Assembly (NCBI RefSeq): GCF_000018405.1 | Contig: NC_009943.1 | Coordinates: 871,001-935,000 of the forward strand | Length of the DNA stretch: 64,000 nucleotides | DNA from: Desulfosudis oleivorans Hxd3 | Lineage (GTDB): Bacteria; Desulfobacterota; Desulfobacteria; Desulfobacterales; Desulfosudaceae | Direction of reading: 5' to 3' | Program-made: the position numbers and the translations under genes | Shown here: positions 32,756 to 41,868 of the stretch, piece after piece | Layout of the letters: each line of letters opens with the position of its first letter | How positions within the stretch are numbered: position 1 is the first letter of the stretch | The notes under the pieces: model-generated | Seen by the model: only the letters and a program-made list of their open reading frames with translations | What the model was told of the DNA's origin: nothing | Databases searched by the model: none

Positions 32756-35027
32756 CTTTTTTCTTTCCGTTTTCCGCGCTCGGGTATTCGATACGGTGGT
32801 GGTAGATGCCGGAGAGAATGGTGTTGAAGCTCTTGGCGATGTTGTTTAAATCCTTGAGGGTCAGCTCGCACTCGTTGAGCTGGCCGTCGGAAAAGGTGCG
32901 GTTGATCAGGTCCTGCATCAGGCCCTGGAGACGGGAGGGGGTGGGGGACTCCAGGGTCCGGGCCGCTGCCTCGATCTCGTCGGCCAGCATGATCAGGCCG
33001 GCCTCCCGGGTCTGGGGCTTGGGGCCGGGATATCGAAAGTCATTGACATTGATCTCTTTTTCCTTGCCGCTCTCCTCTGCCTGCCGCTTGGCTTTTTCAT
33101 AGAAGTAAGCGATGATCCGGGTGCCGTGGTGCTGCTCGATGGCGTCTACCACGGCCTTGCCCAGCCGGTGCTGCCGGGCGATGTCCACCCCGTCCTTGAC
33201 GTGGGACATGAGGATCAGGCCGGACATGGAGGGGGCCAGCTTGTCGTGCTTGTTCTTGCCGTCCCGAATGTTTTCAACAAAATAGAGGGGTTTTCGAATT
33301 TTGCCGATGTCGTGGTAGTAGCCGCACACTCTTGCCAGCAGGGGGTTGGCCCCTACCTCTGAAGCGGCGGCCTCTGCCATGGCGCCCACGACCAGCGAAT
33401 GGTGATAGGTGCCCGGGGCCTCCAGCATGAGCCGCTTGAGCAGGGGCTGGTCCAGGTTGGAAAGCTCCAGCAGCTTGATGTCCGTGGTGTAGTCAAACAC
33501 CATTTCAATGATGGGTGCCAGGCCGGCGGTCAGCACGCCGGAGAGAAACCCGCCGAAAAAGGCCAGGCCGCAGTCGGTCAGCATGCCGGCACCGGACAGG
33601 TCGCCCTGGTAGAGGTTGATGGCCGTGATGGCCGCCACGTTAAAGAGGCCCAGCTTGGCCCCGGCCTTGATAAAGACCTTGCGTTCCCGGCAGTGCTGCA
33701 TCCAGAAGGCGGCCATGGTCAGGTTTAAAATGGAGTAGACAACCACCTCGAAGTTGTTGTTGAAAATGGCGCCGGTGCACAGGGCCAGGATCAGGGCAAA
33801 GGAGGCGGTGAGTTCAATGTTCATGAACAGGCAGACGATCATGGCGCTGGCGGCCAGGGGCACGGCCAGCAGGATCGACTGGGGCGTGATGGTGGGCGAT
33901 GACGCGCTGAAGGCCATTGCCTCGCCCAGGGAAAAGGCCAGCCGGGCCGCCATCAGGGAGAGGCAGAGCATGGTGGCGAAAAAGAGCAGATTCTTGTTGT
34001 CGGCCAGCACACCGCGCCGGCTGCTTTCCGAGTTTCGAAGATAGACCACGAAGAAAACCAGTGCCCCGATCAGGGCGGCCCCCAGGGAGGTGGCCAGGGA
34101 GTCCTGATTTTTGGCTTCCGCCCGAAGGGACTCCAGCTTCAGCAGGTCCAGCTCATTGATGCGCTGGCCCTCCCGCAGGATCATCTCCCCTTTTTTCACC
34201 TCGTAGGCCACCTGGCTGACGCTGGCCTGGGCATCCTGCCGGCGTTTTTCGGTTTTGTTTGTATTCAGTGTAATGTTGGGGGTAATCAGTCTCTGGGCAA
34301 AATCCACGATCAGGTTCTTTACCGTGTAGTCCACGTCGGCCAGCAGGGGCTCACCCACCACGCGGACCATGATCTGGGCCTGGTCCAGGCCGTAAAAGCG
34401 CCTCAGGTTGGTGACGATCTCCTCCTGTTGGTTGCTTATGGTGCTCAGGACAATGCCCCGTTCCCGTTCCCGCAGCAGGTTCTCCTTGTTGGCCACCACG
34501 CCGTTGGCAAGAATCTCGGTGACAATACGGCCGATCAGGATTTCAATTTTTTTTGAAAATTTTTCTTTTTCCAGAATGCCGTAGGCCCCATTGCTCACGC
34601 TGATGCCCAGGGTCTGTTCAAACTTGGGCTTGTATTCCCACAAAAGGTCATGGCCGGGCTTGGCGGAGGTGTCGGCAGAAGAGATTTTCCCCTGAAGGGC
34701 GTTTCTGGCAAGCTCAAAGCTCACGGCCAGCTGGCGGTTGATCTGTTCGGCCAGGGTGTCGTTGTGGTCATACACCGTCAGCACGCGGTCCCCGGCCTGT
34801 GCCCGTTTTTCTTCCGTGGCCCGGGCGTCCTTTATCAGCAGGTCCTTGGGGGCCTTGATATCTTCGCCGGCCACATCCCCCAGCTGGTAGGCATAGTCCC
34901 GGATTTTGAAAGAGGAGAGCGACAGGGTCATGGAAAAGACCAGGGCCGTGGCGATCAGCAGGCCCCACCGGAAAGAGCGGCTGTCAACAGGGGGAAGCAG
35001 GCTTTTTGTGAGAAAGGGAATGGCCAT
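32652..35027 (-). CDS. 7TM-HD phosphohydrolase, c-di-AMP phosphodiesterase-like (PgpH)
   Basis: A 791-residue membrane protein. A first TM segment (22-40) is followed by an extracytoplasmic 7TMR-HDED-like domain (to about 300), then seven TM segments (310-480), then a cytoplasmic HD domain with YHHSLVVGAMAEAA and CGYYHDIGKIRKP near 560-600. By family it likely cleaves c-di-AMP, linking cell-wall or osmotic state to the operon. The C-terminal tail is Pro-rich (PPKSPPPAPETPD) and overlaps ybeY by 104 bases. Confidence 0.9.
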   Translation of the reverse strand: MAIPFLTKSLLPPVDSRSFRWGLLIATALVFSMTLSLSSFKIRDYAYQLGDVAGEDIKAPKDLLIKDARATEEKRAQAGDRVLTVYDHNDTLAEQINRQLAVSFELARNALQGKISSADTSAKPGHDLLWEYKPKFEQTLGISVSNGAYGILEKEKFSKKIEILIGRIVTEILANGVVANKENLLRERERGIVLSTISNQQEEIVTNLRRFYGLDQAQIMVRVVGEPLLADVDYTVKNLIVDFAQRLITPNITLNTNKTEKRRQDAQASVSQVAYEVKKGEMILREGQRINELDLLKLESLRAEAKNQDSLATSLGAALIGALVFFVVYLRNSESSRRGVLADNKNLLFFATMLCLSLMAARLAFSLGEAMAFSASSPTITPQSILLAVPLAASAMIVCLFMNIELTASFALILALCTGAIFNNNFEVVVYSILNLTMAAFWMQHCRERKVFIKAGAKLGLFNVAAITAINLYQGDLSGAGMLTDCGLAFFGGFLSGVLTAGLAPIIEMVFDYTTDIKLLELSNLDQPLLKRLMLEAPGTYHHSLVVGAMAEAAASEVGANPLLARVCGYYHDIGKIRKPLYFVENIRDGKNKHDKLAPSMSGLILMSHVKDGVDIARQHRLGKAVVDAIEQHHGTRIIAYFYEKAKRQAEESGKEKEINVNDFRYPGPKPQTREAGLIMLADEIEAAARTLESPTPSRLQGLMQDLINRTFSDGQLNECELTLKDLNNIAKSFNTILSGIYHHRIEYPSAENGKKKDGSPDKQPPKSPPPAPETPDSEKDAGRLKRLGQS

Positions 35028-35221
35028 GGCGTCAGGCGAAACAGCAGTGACCGGAGGGGATGTCTGATCTCAGGCCGGTCAAACATCGTGTTGCTGAAAA
35101 GTTCACGGCTGCTTCATGCTCCTTCATACCCGTACGGGTTACATCTTGGGGTTTTTATAGAAAAGCGGCGCACTTTTCAAGCAAAAACCGCCGCCGGGGG
35201 AGAGAATAAGATAAAACGATT

Positions 35222-36217
35222 TTATTTCAGGCCGTTGGATATACCATCGGTTTTTTCTTCATAGGCGGCGATGATCTTTTCCACCAGCGAATGGCGCACC
35301 ACGTCCTTTTTTGAAAAAAAGACGAACTCGATACCGGTAATGTCGGTAAGGATATCCTTGGCCTCAATCAGGCCGGAGGACTTGCCCGTGGGCAGGTCGA
35401 TCTGGGTGATGTCGCCGGTGATCACCGCCTTGGAGTTGAACCCGATGCGGGTCAAAAACATCTTCATCTGCTGGGTGGTGGTGTTCTGTGCCTCGTCGAG
35501 AATGATAAAAGAGTCGTTTAGGGTGCGGCCCCGCATGAAGGCCAGGGGCGCCACTTCGATTACCTTTTTTTCCATCAGGCCGGCGATTTTTTCAAAACTC
35601 ATCATGTCGTAGAGCGCGTCGTACAGGGGCCGCAGGTAGGGGTCGATCTTTTCGGCCAGATCCCCGGGCAGAAACCCAAGGGCCTCGCCGGCTTCCACCG
35701 CCGGCCGGGTGAGAATGATCCGGTTGACCAGCCCTTTTTTGAACGCGGCCACGGCCATGGCCATGGCCAGGTAGGTTTTGCCGGTGCCGGCCGGGCCGAT
35801 GCCGAACACGATGTCAAACCGCCGGATGGCCTCAATATAGGTTTTCTGCCGGGGACTGCGGGGCGTGATGGGCCGTTTTTTGGCGGTCATGCATACGGTG
35901 TCGAGAAACAGGTCCTTGATGTCGGTGCGGTGGTCTTCCCGCAGGGCACGGACCGCGTGGTCCACATCCTCGACATAAACGGGGTAGCCGGCCTCCAGCA
36001 GGGTGTAAAGCTGGGTGAGAACGATCCGGGCCAGGTCAGCGGCAATGGTGTCGCCCTGGATAAAGACCGTGCTGCCCCGGGCGTCGATTTTTACCCCCAG
36101 GTCGGCGGCGATCTTTTTCAGGTGGCCGCCATGCTCGCCGAACAGCTGCATGGCCAGGCGAATGTCCGACAGTTCAAGCTGAACCGGCTGGTCTGTTTCC
36201 GTGTGCGCGTGTTTCAT
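35222..36217 (-). CDS. phoH: PhoH-family ATPase
   Basis: A 331-residue PhoH-like protein: an RNA-associated P-loop ATPase, cytoplasmic. Walker A GPAGTGKTYLAMAMAV near residue 139, Walker B region IILDEAQNTT near 235, and an N-terminal KH-like nucleic-acid-binding part are seen. It sits upstream of the HD and ybeY genes, the standard order for these three, and probably acts with YbeY in RNA metabolism. Divergent from cvpA across 178 bases. Confidence 0.93.
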   Translation of the reverse strand: MKHAHTETDQPVQLELSDIRLAMQLFGEHGGHLKKIAADLGVKIDARGSTVFIQGDTIAADLARIVLTQLYTLLEAGYPVYVEDVDHAVRALREDHRTDIKDLFLDTVCMTAKKRPITPRSPRQKTYIEAIRRFDIVFGIGPAGTGKTYLAMAMAVAAFKKGLVNRIILTRPAVEAGEALGFLPGDLAEKIDPYLRPLYDALYDMMSFEKIAGLMEKKVIEVAPLAFMRGRTLNDSFIILDEAQNTTTQQMKMFLTRIGFNSKAVITGDITQIDLPTGKSSGLIEAKDILTDITGIEFVFFSKKDVVRHSLVEKIIAAYEEKTDGISNGLK

Positions 36218-36395
36218 TGGTTCTGGTCCGTTCCATCCGTTTCGGTTTTAATTTTTACATCATACAGAATACCGGGCTTTGTTGCAAATTTTCCGTATTG
36301 TGGTAAAACCATGGGGACCTGCGGGCGATACAGGCCGGAAAGGCAAGTTTTTAAAATAATTTTAAGGCCTTAAATTCAAAAGAGCTGTTGTGCTG

Positions 36396-36917
36396 ATGAA
36401 CATAGTCGACATGGTGGTCATTGCCGTTGTGTGCGTGTGCCTGATCCGGGGAGTCTTCCGGGGCCTGAGCCGGGAGCTCTCCTCCATCATCGGCATTCTG
36501 GCCGGGTTTTACAGCGCCTATCTTTTTTATCCCCATGCGGCCGGAAAATTGCCGGCCTTTATTCCCGGGGGGGCCTTTGCCGACATGGCCGGGTTTGCCC
36601 TTGTGTTCTGCTGCGTGGTGATCGCCGTGGGGCTTTTGGGCCTGCTGGTCCGGTATGCCCTGGGCATCACCATGATGGGCTGGCTGGACCGGGTCCTGGG
36701 CGGCCTTTTCGGCGCGGTCAAGGGCGTCCTGATCGTGGTGGTGCTGCTCTTTTTTATTACCAGGGTGGGCGGCGCGGCCCTGCCGTACGCCAAAAATTCC
36801 CGGTTTCACGGCATGGCGGTGGACATGGCCGGCTCCATGACCGACGTGGTCTCCGGAAAGTTTTACAAAAACATCTATTCAAAGGCTCAGGAGATCAAAA
36901 AACGATGGATCAGGTAG
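36396..36917 (+). CDS. CvpA-family membrane protein
   Basis: A 173-residue protein with four hydrophobic segments (about 1-20, 26-44, 62-82, 97-118) of the CvpA/colicin V production family, which has been linked to envelope stress and bile tolerance. The ATG at 36396 gives the family-typical start MNIVDMVVIAVVC; a GTG six bases earlier is equally possible. Its stop overlaps the start of mazG by 13 bases, so translation may be coupled. Confidence 0.82.
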   Translation: MNIVDMVVIAVVCVCLIRGVFRGLSRELSSIIGILAGFYSAYLFYPHAAGKLPAFIPGGAFADMAGFALVFCCVVIAVGLLGLLVRYALGITMMGWLDRVLGGLFGAVKGVLIVVVLLFFITRVGGAALPYAKNSRFHGMAVDMAGSMTDVVSGKFYKNIYSKAQEIKKRWIR

Positions 36918-37714
36918 CACCGGAAAGCAACAGGGAGACGCAGATGGAACGGCTGGCCCGGATTGTCGATACATTGCGGGGCGACAAGGGGTGCCCCTGG
37001 GACCGGGAGCAGACCCCCCGCTCCATGACGGTCTACCTGGTTGAGGAGGTTCACGAGCTGGTTGACGCCATCATGGAGGCGGACCCGGCCAAGATTTGCG
37101 AAGAGCTGGGCGACCTTTTGTTTCATATTCTGTTTCTGGAAAGCATCTTCCGGGGCCGGGGCGATTTTGATCTCCAGGACGTGGCCCGCATATCCGCGGA
37201 GAAAATGATCCGGCGCCATCCCCACGTGTTCGGCGACAAGGAGGCCAAAACCGTGGAGGATGTGAAAAACCGCTGGCACCGGATCAAGCAGCGGGAAAAA
37301 GCCGGGGCCGGGGAAAAAAAGTCACTCATGGACTCGGTGCCCCGCAACCTGCCTACCCTGGTGCGGGCCTACCGGATCACCGAGCGGGCCTCCCGTGTGG
37401 GGTTTGACTGGCCTGATACCGCCGGGGTGATGGACAAGATAAAAGAGGAGTTTGCCGAGCTGGAGGCGGCCATGGCGGAAAACGACAAGGCCCATGTCAC
37501 CGAAGAGGTGGGGGACCTGCTGTTTTCCCTTGTCAACCTGGCCCGGTTTCTGCGGGTGCACCCGGAAACCGCCCTGGCCGATACCGTGAAAAAGTTTGAA
37601 AAACGGTTCATTTATATAGAAGCAGAGGCCTCCAAAAGCGGCAGAACACTGGAGGAGATGACCCTTCAGGAGATGGACGCGCTCTGGGACGAAGCAAAAT
37701 CGTTACAGGTGTAA
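36905..37714 (+). CDS. mazG: Nucleoside triphosphate pyrophosphohydrolase
   Basis: A 269-residue protein with two MazG domains. It hydrolyses non-canonical or excess NTPs. Each domain has the EExxE...ExxD metal motif: VEEVHELVDAIM with CEELGDLLFH near 52-85, and EEFAELEAAM with EEVGDLLFSL near 185-215. CPWDREQTPRSM near residue 32 is a family mark. AGGAG sits 11 bases before the ATG at 36905, inside cvpA. Confidence 0.95.
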   Translation: MDQVAPESNRETQMERLARIVDTLRGDKGCPWDREQTPRSMTVYLVEEVHELVDAIMEADPAKICEELGDLLFHILFLESIFRGRGDFDLQDVARISAEKMIRRHPHVFGDKEAKTVEDVKNRWHRIKQREKAGAGEKKSLMDSVPRNLPTLVRAYRITERASRVGFDWPDTAGVMDKIKEEFAELEAAMAENDKAHVTEEVGDLLFSLVNLARFLRVHPETALADTVKKFEKRFIYIEAEASKSGRTLEEMTLQEMDALWDEAKSLQV

Positions 37715-37723
37715 CTTTTTTTT

Positions 37724-37833
37724 CGTGCCCGTGCTCGTGCACGTACTCGTGCTCGAAAGTAAAAACGATCAAGAGCAAGATTAAGAGTAAGAGTAAGATT
37801 AAGATTAAGATGAAGAGCACGATAAGAAGAAAG
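37724..37833. repeat. Degenerate hexamer arrays (CGTGCT-type and AAGATT-type)
   Basis: The first run has units CGTGCC, CGTGCT, CGTGCA, CGTACT, CGTGCT. The second, after 37767, has AAGAGC, AAGATT, AAGAGT repeated about ten times. They lie between mazG and hisH. A short related run (GAGCACGAGCACGATAAA) recurs near 63581. Confidence 0.6.
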
Positions 37834-37862
37834 AATTCATTGTAACGAGAAGCGAAATCAAC

Positions 37863-38492
37863 ATGATAACGATTATTGACTACGAAGCCGGCAACCTGAC
37901 CAGCGTGGCCAGGGCCCTTGTGAAAACCGGCCATGAATGTGTGATCACCGGGGACCCGGAAAAGATCGCCGCTGCCGAACGGCTGATCTTTCCCGGCGTG
38001 GGCGCGGCCGGGGCCGCCATGGCAAGCCTGGAGCGGTCCGGCATTGACGCGGCTATCTCCGTGGCTGTGGGACGGGGTATTCCGGTGATGGGCATCTGCC
38101 TGGGCACCCAGGTGATCCTGGAAGAAAGCAGCGAAAACAACGCCCGATGCCTGGGCATTATAAAAGGAAAGGTCCTGCCCTTTGCGCTGGACATGGTAGA
38201 TGGCAGCGGCGACCGGCTCAAGATTCCCCACATGGGGTGGAACGCGGTTGCCATGCAAACACCCCATCCCGTGTTTGACGGTATTGATCCGGAGGACCGG
38301 TTCTATTTTGTGCACAGTTTCTACCCGGCCCCTGCCGATCCGTCCACGGTCATTGCCACCACCGACTACGGCGTGACCTTTGCGTCGGTCATCGGGTTTG
38401 CCAACCTGGTGGCCACCCAGTTCCACCCGGAAAAAAGCGGCCGGGCCGGACTTCGTATTCTGGAAAATTTTTGCAGGTGGAACCCATGTTAA
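37863..38492 (+). CDS. hisH: Imidazole glycerol phosphate synthase glutaminase subunit
   Basis: A 209-residue class I glutamine amidotransferase. Catalytic Cys is in [13 protein letters not shown] near residue 81, with His-Glu in [12 protein letters not shown] near 190. It supplies ammonia to HisF for imidazole ring closure in histidine synthesis. Overlaps hisF by seven bases. [15 protein letters not shown] at the start is the normal family beginning. Confidence 0.95.
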   Translation: MITIIDYEAGNLTSVARALVKTGHECVITGDPEKIAAAERLIFPGVGAAGAAMASLERSGIDAAISVAVGRGIPVMGICLGTQVILEESSENNARCLGIIKGKVLPFALDMVDGSGDRLKIPHMGWNAVAMQTPHPVFDGIDPEDRFYFVHSFYPAPADPSTVIATTDYGVTFASVIGFANLVATQFHPEKSGRAGLRILENFCRWNPC

Positions 38493-39265
38493 CACGAAGA
38501 ATCATACCCTGCCTGGATGTTCGGGACGGGCGGACCACCAAGGGCATCAAGTTTGAAAACAACGTGGATATCGGCGATCCCGTGGAGATGGCAAAGGTCT
38601 ATTACGAGGCCGGGGCCGATGAGATCGTTTTTTACGACATCACCGCCTCCCATGAAAAACGGGGACTGATGATCGACGTGGTGCGAAAGGTGGCGGAAAC
38701 CATCTTTATTCCCTTTTCCGTGGGCGGCGGCATTCGCACCGTTACCGACATGCGCGACACCCTGCTGGCCGGGGCCGAAAAGATCAGCGTCAACTCCTCG
38801 GCCGTGCAGAACCCGGCCATTATCTCCGAAGGGGCTGAAAAGTTCGGCAGCCAGTGCGTGGTGCTGGGCATGGATGTCAAGCGCGTGGAAAAGCGTAAAG
38901 AGATTCCTTCCGGCTTTGAGATCGTGATCAACGGGGGCCGTACCTATATGGGCATAGACGCCCTGTGGTGGGCAAGGGAGGCCCAGCGCCTGGGCGCCGG
39001 CGAGATCTGCCTGAACTCCATCGACGCCGACGGGGTGTGCCGGGGATACGACATTGAGCTGACCCGCCTGATTTCCGAAAACGTCACCATTCCGGTAATT
39101 GCCTCGGGCGGGGCCGGCGAGCCCGTCCACCTGCACGACGCCCTGACCGAAGGCAGGGCCGACGCGGCCCTGATCGCCTCCATGGTCCACTACGGCCACC
39201 ACACCATCGGCGGCATCAAAGAGTATCTGGATCAGCGCGGTGTGCCGGTCCGCATGAAGTGGTAA
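38486..39265 (+). CDS. hisF: Imidazole glycerol phosphate synthase cyclase subunit
   Basis: A 259-residue half-barrel repeat protein. [56 protein letters not shown] and [13 protein letters not shown] include the two catalytic Asp residues and phosphate-binding loops. The start ATG 38486 lies within the end of hisH. The rest of the histidine genes are not in the window. Confidence 0.95.
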   Translation: MLTRRIIPCLDVRDGRTTKGIKFENNVDIGDPVEMAKVYYEAGADEIVFYDITASHEKRGLMIDVVRKVAETIFIPFSVGGGIRTVTDMRDTLLAGAEKISVNSSAVQNPAIISEGAEKFGSQCVVLGMDVKRVEKRKEIPSGFEIVINGGRTYMGIDALWWAREAQRLGAGEICLNSIDADGVCRGYDIELTRLISENVTIPVIASGGAGEPVHLHDALTEGRADAALIASMVHYGHHTIGGIKEYLDQRGVPVRMKW

Positions 39266-39267
39266 TG

Positions 39268-39450
39268 TCATGCGTCATTGAGAGGAGCAACGCGACGAAG
39301 CAATCCTGAACGCGTCAATCCTCACTGTCATCGAAATCGCTATCGGGATCGGGATCGAAATCGAGCCAATGGGCGCCACGGGCCAGACGGCGATTTTGTA
39401 GGGGCAACCTGCGGTTGCCCATCAGTCGGGCGGCCGCAGGCCGCCCCTAC
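39268..39450. repeat. Composite intergenic repeats (GAAGCAATC unit, ATCGNN array, GTAGGGGCAACC palindrome)
   Basis: In order: a GACGAAGCAATCCTGAACGC unit; an ATCGNN hexamer run at 39329-39365; a CCACGGGCCAG unit; and a palindromic pair from GTAGGGGCAACC to GCCGCCCCTAC (39398-39450) with two inner hairpins. Similar mixtures occur near 43050, 44460 and 63400. Confidence 0.65.
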
Positions 39451-39472
39451 CGTCAGTCAAAATGGGGGGTGT

Positions 39473-40102
39473 TTATGACCCATCCGGGCCGGACAGCGGC
39501 ACCTGTGATTCCCGAATATGCGCAAACGCCGATTCAAGATCATCGCGGCTGATGAGTGAACGGGTGAGCTCTATTTTGAGCCTGCCGTCGGCCACCGCAC
39601 AGTTTTCCCTGGAAAGAAACGCTTTTAAAATCTTTCGCCGGGTGTCTGTCAGCCAGTCTGTCACGCTGTTTTCGGTTGCCACCACGTCAAAACGGGCATC
39701 AAAATCCCCGTCCCCGGTCTTTATCACGGAATAACCTGTTTGGGACAAAACCATCTCAACGGCACCCCCCTGGATGCCCCTGCCGCGCCTCCGGATCACC
39801 ATTTTTTCCGGCATACCTTTTACCGGCATGTACATGAGAACTGATTTTTCATCAGGATAATTCTCTGATGCAACCGGGCCGAATTTGTATTTTAGCGACA
39901 GGGCGCCCATGAAAAAATCCGCGCCGCCGGTGCTGCCCTGAATGGTGCCGATATCAAACAGGTTCCATCGGGATTTTGTATATGTCATGCCGTGCTGCCC
40001 GGCAAACTCCGCCATGGCCCGCCGGGTCCGGTAAAACTGCACCAGAACGCATGCCAGAATCACAATAACCAGCAGCAGGATCAGAACAAATCCATTTTTC
40101 AT
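39473..40102 (-). CDS. Membrane-anchored hypothetical protein
   Basis: A 209-residue protein with one N-terminal transmembrane segment (LILLLVIVILACVLVQF, residues 6-22) and a large soluble part rich in aromatic and charged residues. I recognise no family. CAGGAG precedes the ATG at 40102. It is isolated between repeats and a MITE-like element, in an accessory-type region. Confidence 0.65.
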   Translation of the reverse strand: MKNGFVLILLLVIVILACVLVQFYRTRRAMAEFAGQHGMTYTKSRWNLFDIGTIQGSTGGADFFMGALSLKYKFGPVASENYPDEKSVLMYMPVKGMPEKMVIRRRGRGIQGGAVEMVLSQTGYSVIKTGDGDFDARFDVVATENSVTDWLTDTRRKILKAFLSRENCAVADGRLKIELTRSLISRDDLESAFAHIRESQVPLSGPDGS

Positions 40103-40268
40103 TGGCCACTCCTGTTTCGTCAGCCCAAAAGAAAAGAACGCATGACCCGGCAAAAGAGCATATAACAGTCAGCACGGTTTTGGAATAATGAAAACAGCTT
40201 TCATACCGGGCCTTTCCCCTGATTGACAGGGCAGGGCATGCCGGTTACATTAAAAGTAATTTCCTTAG

Positions 40269-40455
40269 TTAGTGTCTATCCATTTAACATGGATGACACC
40301 GTGTGGTGTTTCCAAGCCAGTCCCGCCATGGCGGGATTTCGCAAGATCAAGGAAAACAAGGGCCGACGCGGAGGCGTACTGTTGTACGCCGCACAAGGAA
40401 GCCCGAGGTTTGACGCAGAGATTGCGGAAAAAGGCCATTTATGGATGGAAACTAA
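40269..40455 (+). mobile_element. 187-bp MITE-like element, copy A
   Basis: Ends TTAGTGTCTATCC and GGATGGAAACTAA are imperfect inverted repeats. The interior matches the inverted copy B at 53362-53547 across most of its length (GCCATGGCGGGATT and GAGATTGCGGAAAAAGGCC are shared). It carries no coding potential, and its end lies 15 bases before the next gene start. No clear target duplication here. Confidence 0.75.
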
Positions 40456-40470
40456 TGAAAAGGGGGACAC

Positions 40471-41847
40471 ATGAAAACGATCCGGTTTATCTTGTGGGGG
40501 ATTGCCTGCCTTTTTTTTCTGGTGCACGCCGTTGTTGTGACATTCCACACCGCGCTGGTATTTCAGCAGGGCGCTGTCCCCGGCATCGCTGTTGCCGGCT
40601 ACTGGCTGCTGGTCCTGCTGGCCGCCGTCATCCTTGCCGTTGGCCTTAAAAAAGGGCGCATCGCCGGCAACAACGGATATTTGCTGCTTGTCTCGGCCCT
40701 GGTCGTGATGGCGGGGGTCGGCACAACATGGCTGGCCGCGGATGCCCCGGCAGTTGTGAATGATTATTCGGAAAAAGACGTGGCCTGTCCTTCCAACGGC
40801 AGTTTTGAGCATCTTGCGGTTTTCAATACCGATGAGTCTCAGGGACCGGAAACCTCCGGCCCGGACGGCCGGCCGGATATTGCCGAGGCCTGGGACGATA
40901 TTCGAAAACGGCGCAACGCCATTGACGCCCTTGACCGGTTTGACCGGATCTGCGACCTGCCCGAAGCCGTGGCATTTACCGCGGAAATCCCGTTTCTCAG
41001 CTTCAGGCCGCTCAGGGATACGGCGAATATTTACGGACAATATTTTCTGGCCAATGTATCGGCCGGGCAGCCACGGGAGGCCACCGAGGCATTCTGCCGG
41101 CTGAACCGGGTGGCCCGCAAGGGGCTGGATAACGCGACCCTGCTGATTCACAAGATGATCTTTGCCGGCCTGGTTGAACAGGCCATTGAAACCACCTGGA
41201 CCGCCCTGCAGAACGAAAACCTGGACCGGCAGACCCTGATCTCCCTGCACGAGAATTTTTCCCCCATCGAATTCGAGGAGATATCCCTGGCCCGGCCCCT
41301 GATTTCGGAATACCTGATCATGAAGAACACCATGCGCGGCCTGGTGGCCGGCCGCCTCATGGATTCGGTACCGATGCCCGGAAACACAGACGACGCGCAG
41401 GCGCAGAATCCGCTGCTGTCACGTGCGGTCTATTTTCTGGGGTTTAAACCCAACCGGAGCCTGGCGGACATGAAAATTTACTATGACCGGTTGATCGAAG
41501 CCGGCAGGCGTCACCCGGTGGATCTGTCACAGGCTGATGCCTATATGAAGGCATACGCCCAAAAGCCCCCCATTCGGAATATGGTCGGCTGGGTTTTGAA
41601 CAGCATGGCCATGCCCGACCTTTCACGTTACATCGACCGGCTGGCCGCGACCAGGATAAAGAGCGACCTGCTGGCGCTTTCCATAAACCGGCGGCTCGGC
41701 CAAACCCTGGCACTGACGGATTACTATACCGGCCGGGAACTGCAATATCGGGAAGAGGGTGGTCTGCTGCGGCACCCCGGCCCGGACGGCGTGTTTGATA
41801 CGCCGGACGATGTGGTGCTGGGCAAAAAGGCGGATTCGGACCGGTGA
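40471..41847 (+). CDS. Membrane-anchored hypothetical protein
   Basis: A 458-residue protein. Three hydrophobic segments occupy residues 6-90, with the remaining 370 residues helical and soluble, presumably periplasmic (ENFSPIEFEEISLARPLISE, AGRRHPVDLSQADAYM). The C-terminus PGPDGVFDTPDDVVLG resembles the calcium-type loop found at the end of pseudopilins and many secreted proteins. No family recognised. A GGGGG ribosome site precedes the ATG. Confidence 0.68.
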   Translation: MKTIRFILWGIACLFFLVHAVVVTFHTALVFQQGAVPGIAVAGYWLLVLLAAVILAVGLKKGRIAGNNGYLLLVSALVVMAGVGTTWLAADAPAVVNDYSEKDVACPSNGSFEHLAVFNTDESQGPETSGPDGRPDIAEAWDDIRKRRNAIDALDRFDRICDLPEAVAFTAEIPFLSFRPLRDTANIYGQYFLANVSAGQPREATEAFCRLNRVARKGLDNATLLIHKMIFAGLVEQAIETTWTALQNENLDRQTLISLHENFSPIEFEEISLARPLISEYLIMKNTMRGLVAGRLMDSVPMPGNTDDAQAQNPLLSRAVYFLGFKPNRSLADMKIYYDRLIEAGRRHPVDLSQADAYMKAYAQKPPIRNMVGWVLNSMAMPDLSRYIDRLAATRIKSDLLALSINRRLGQTLALTDYYTGRELQYREEGGLLRHPGPDGVFDTPDDVVLGKKADSDR

Positions 41848-41868
41848 TGGCTGTCGGGCTATTCCGGA

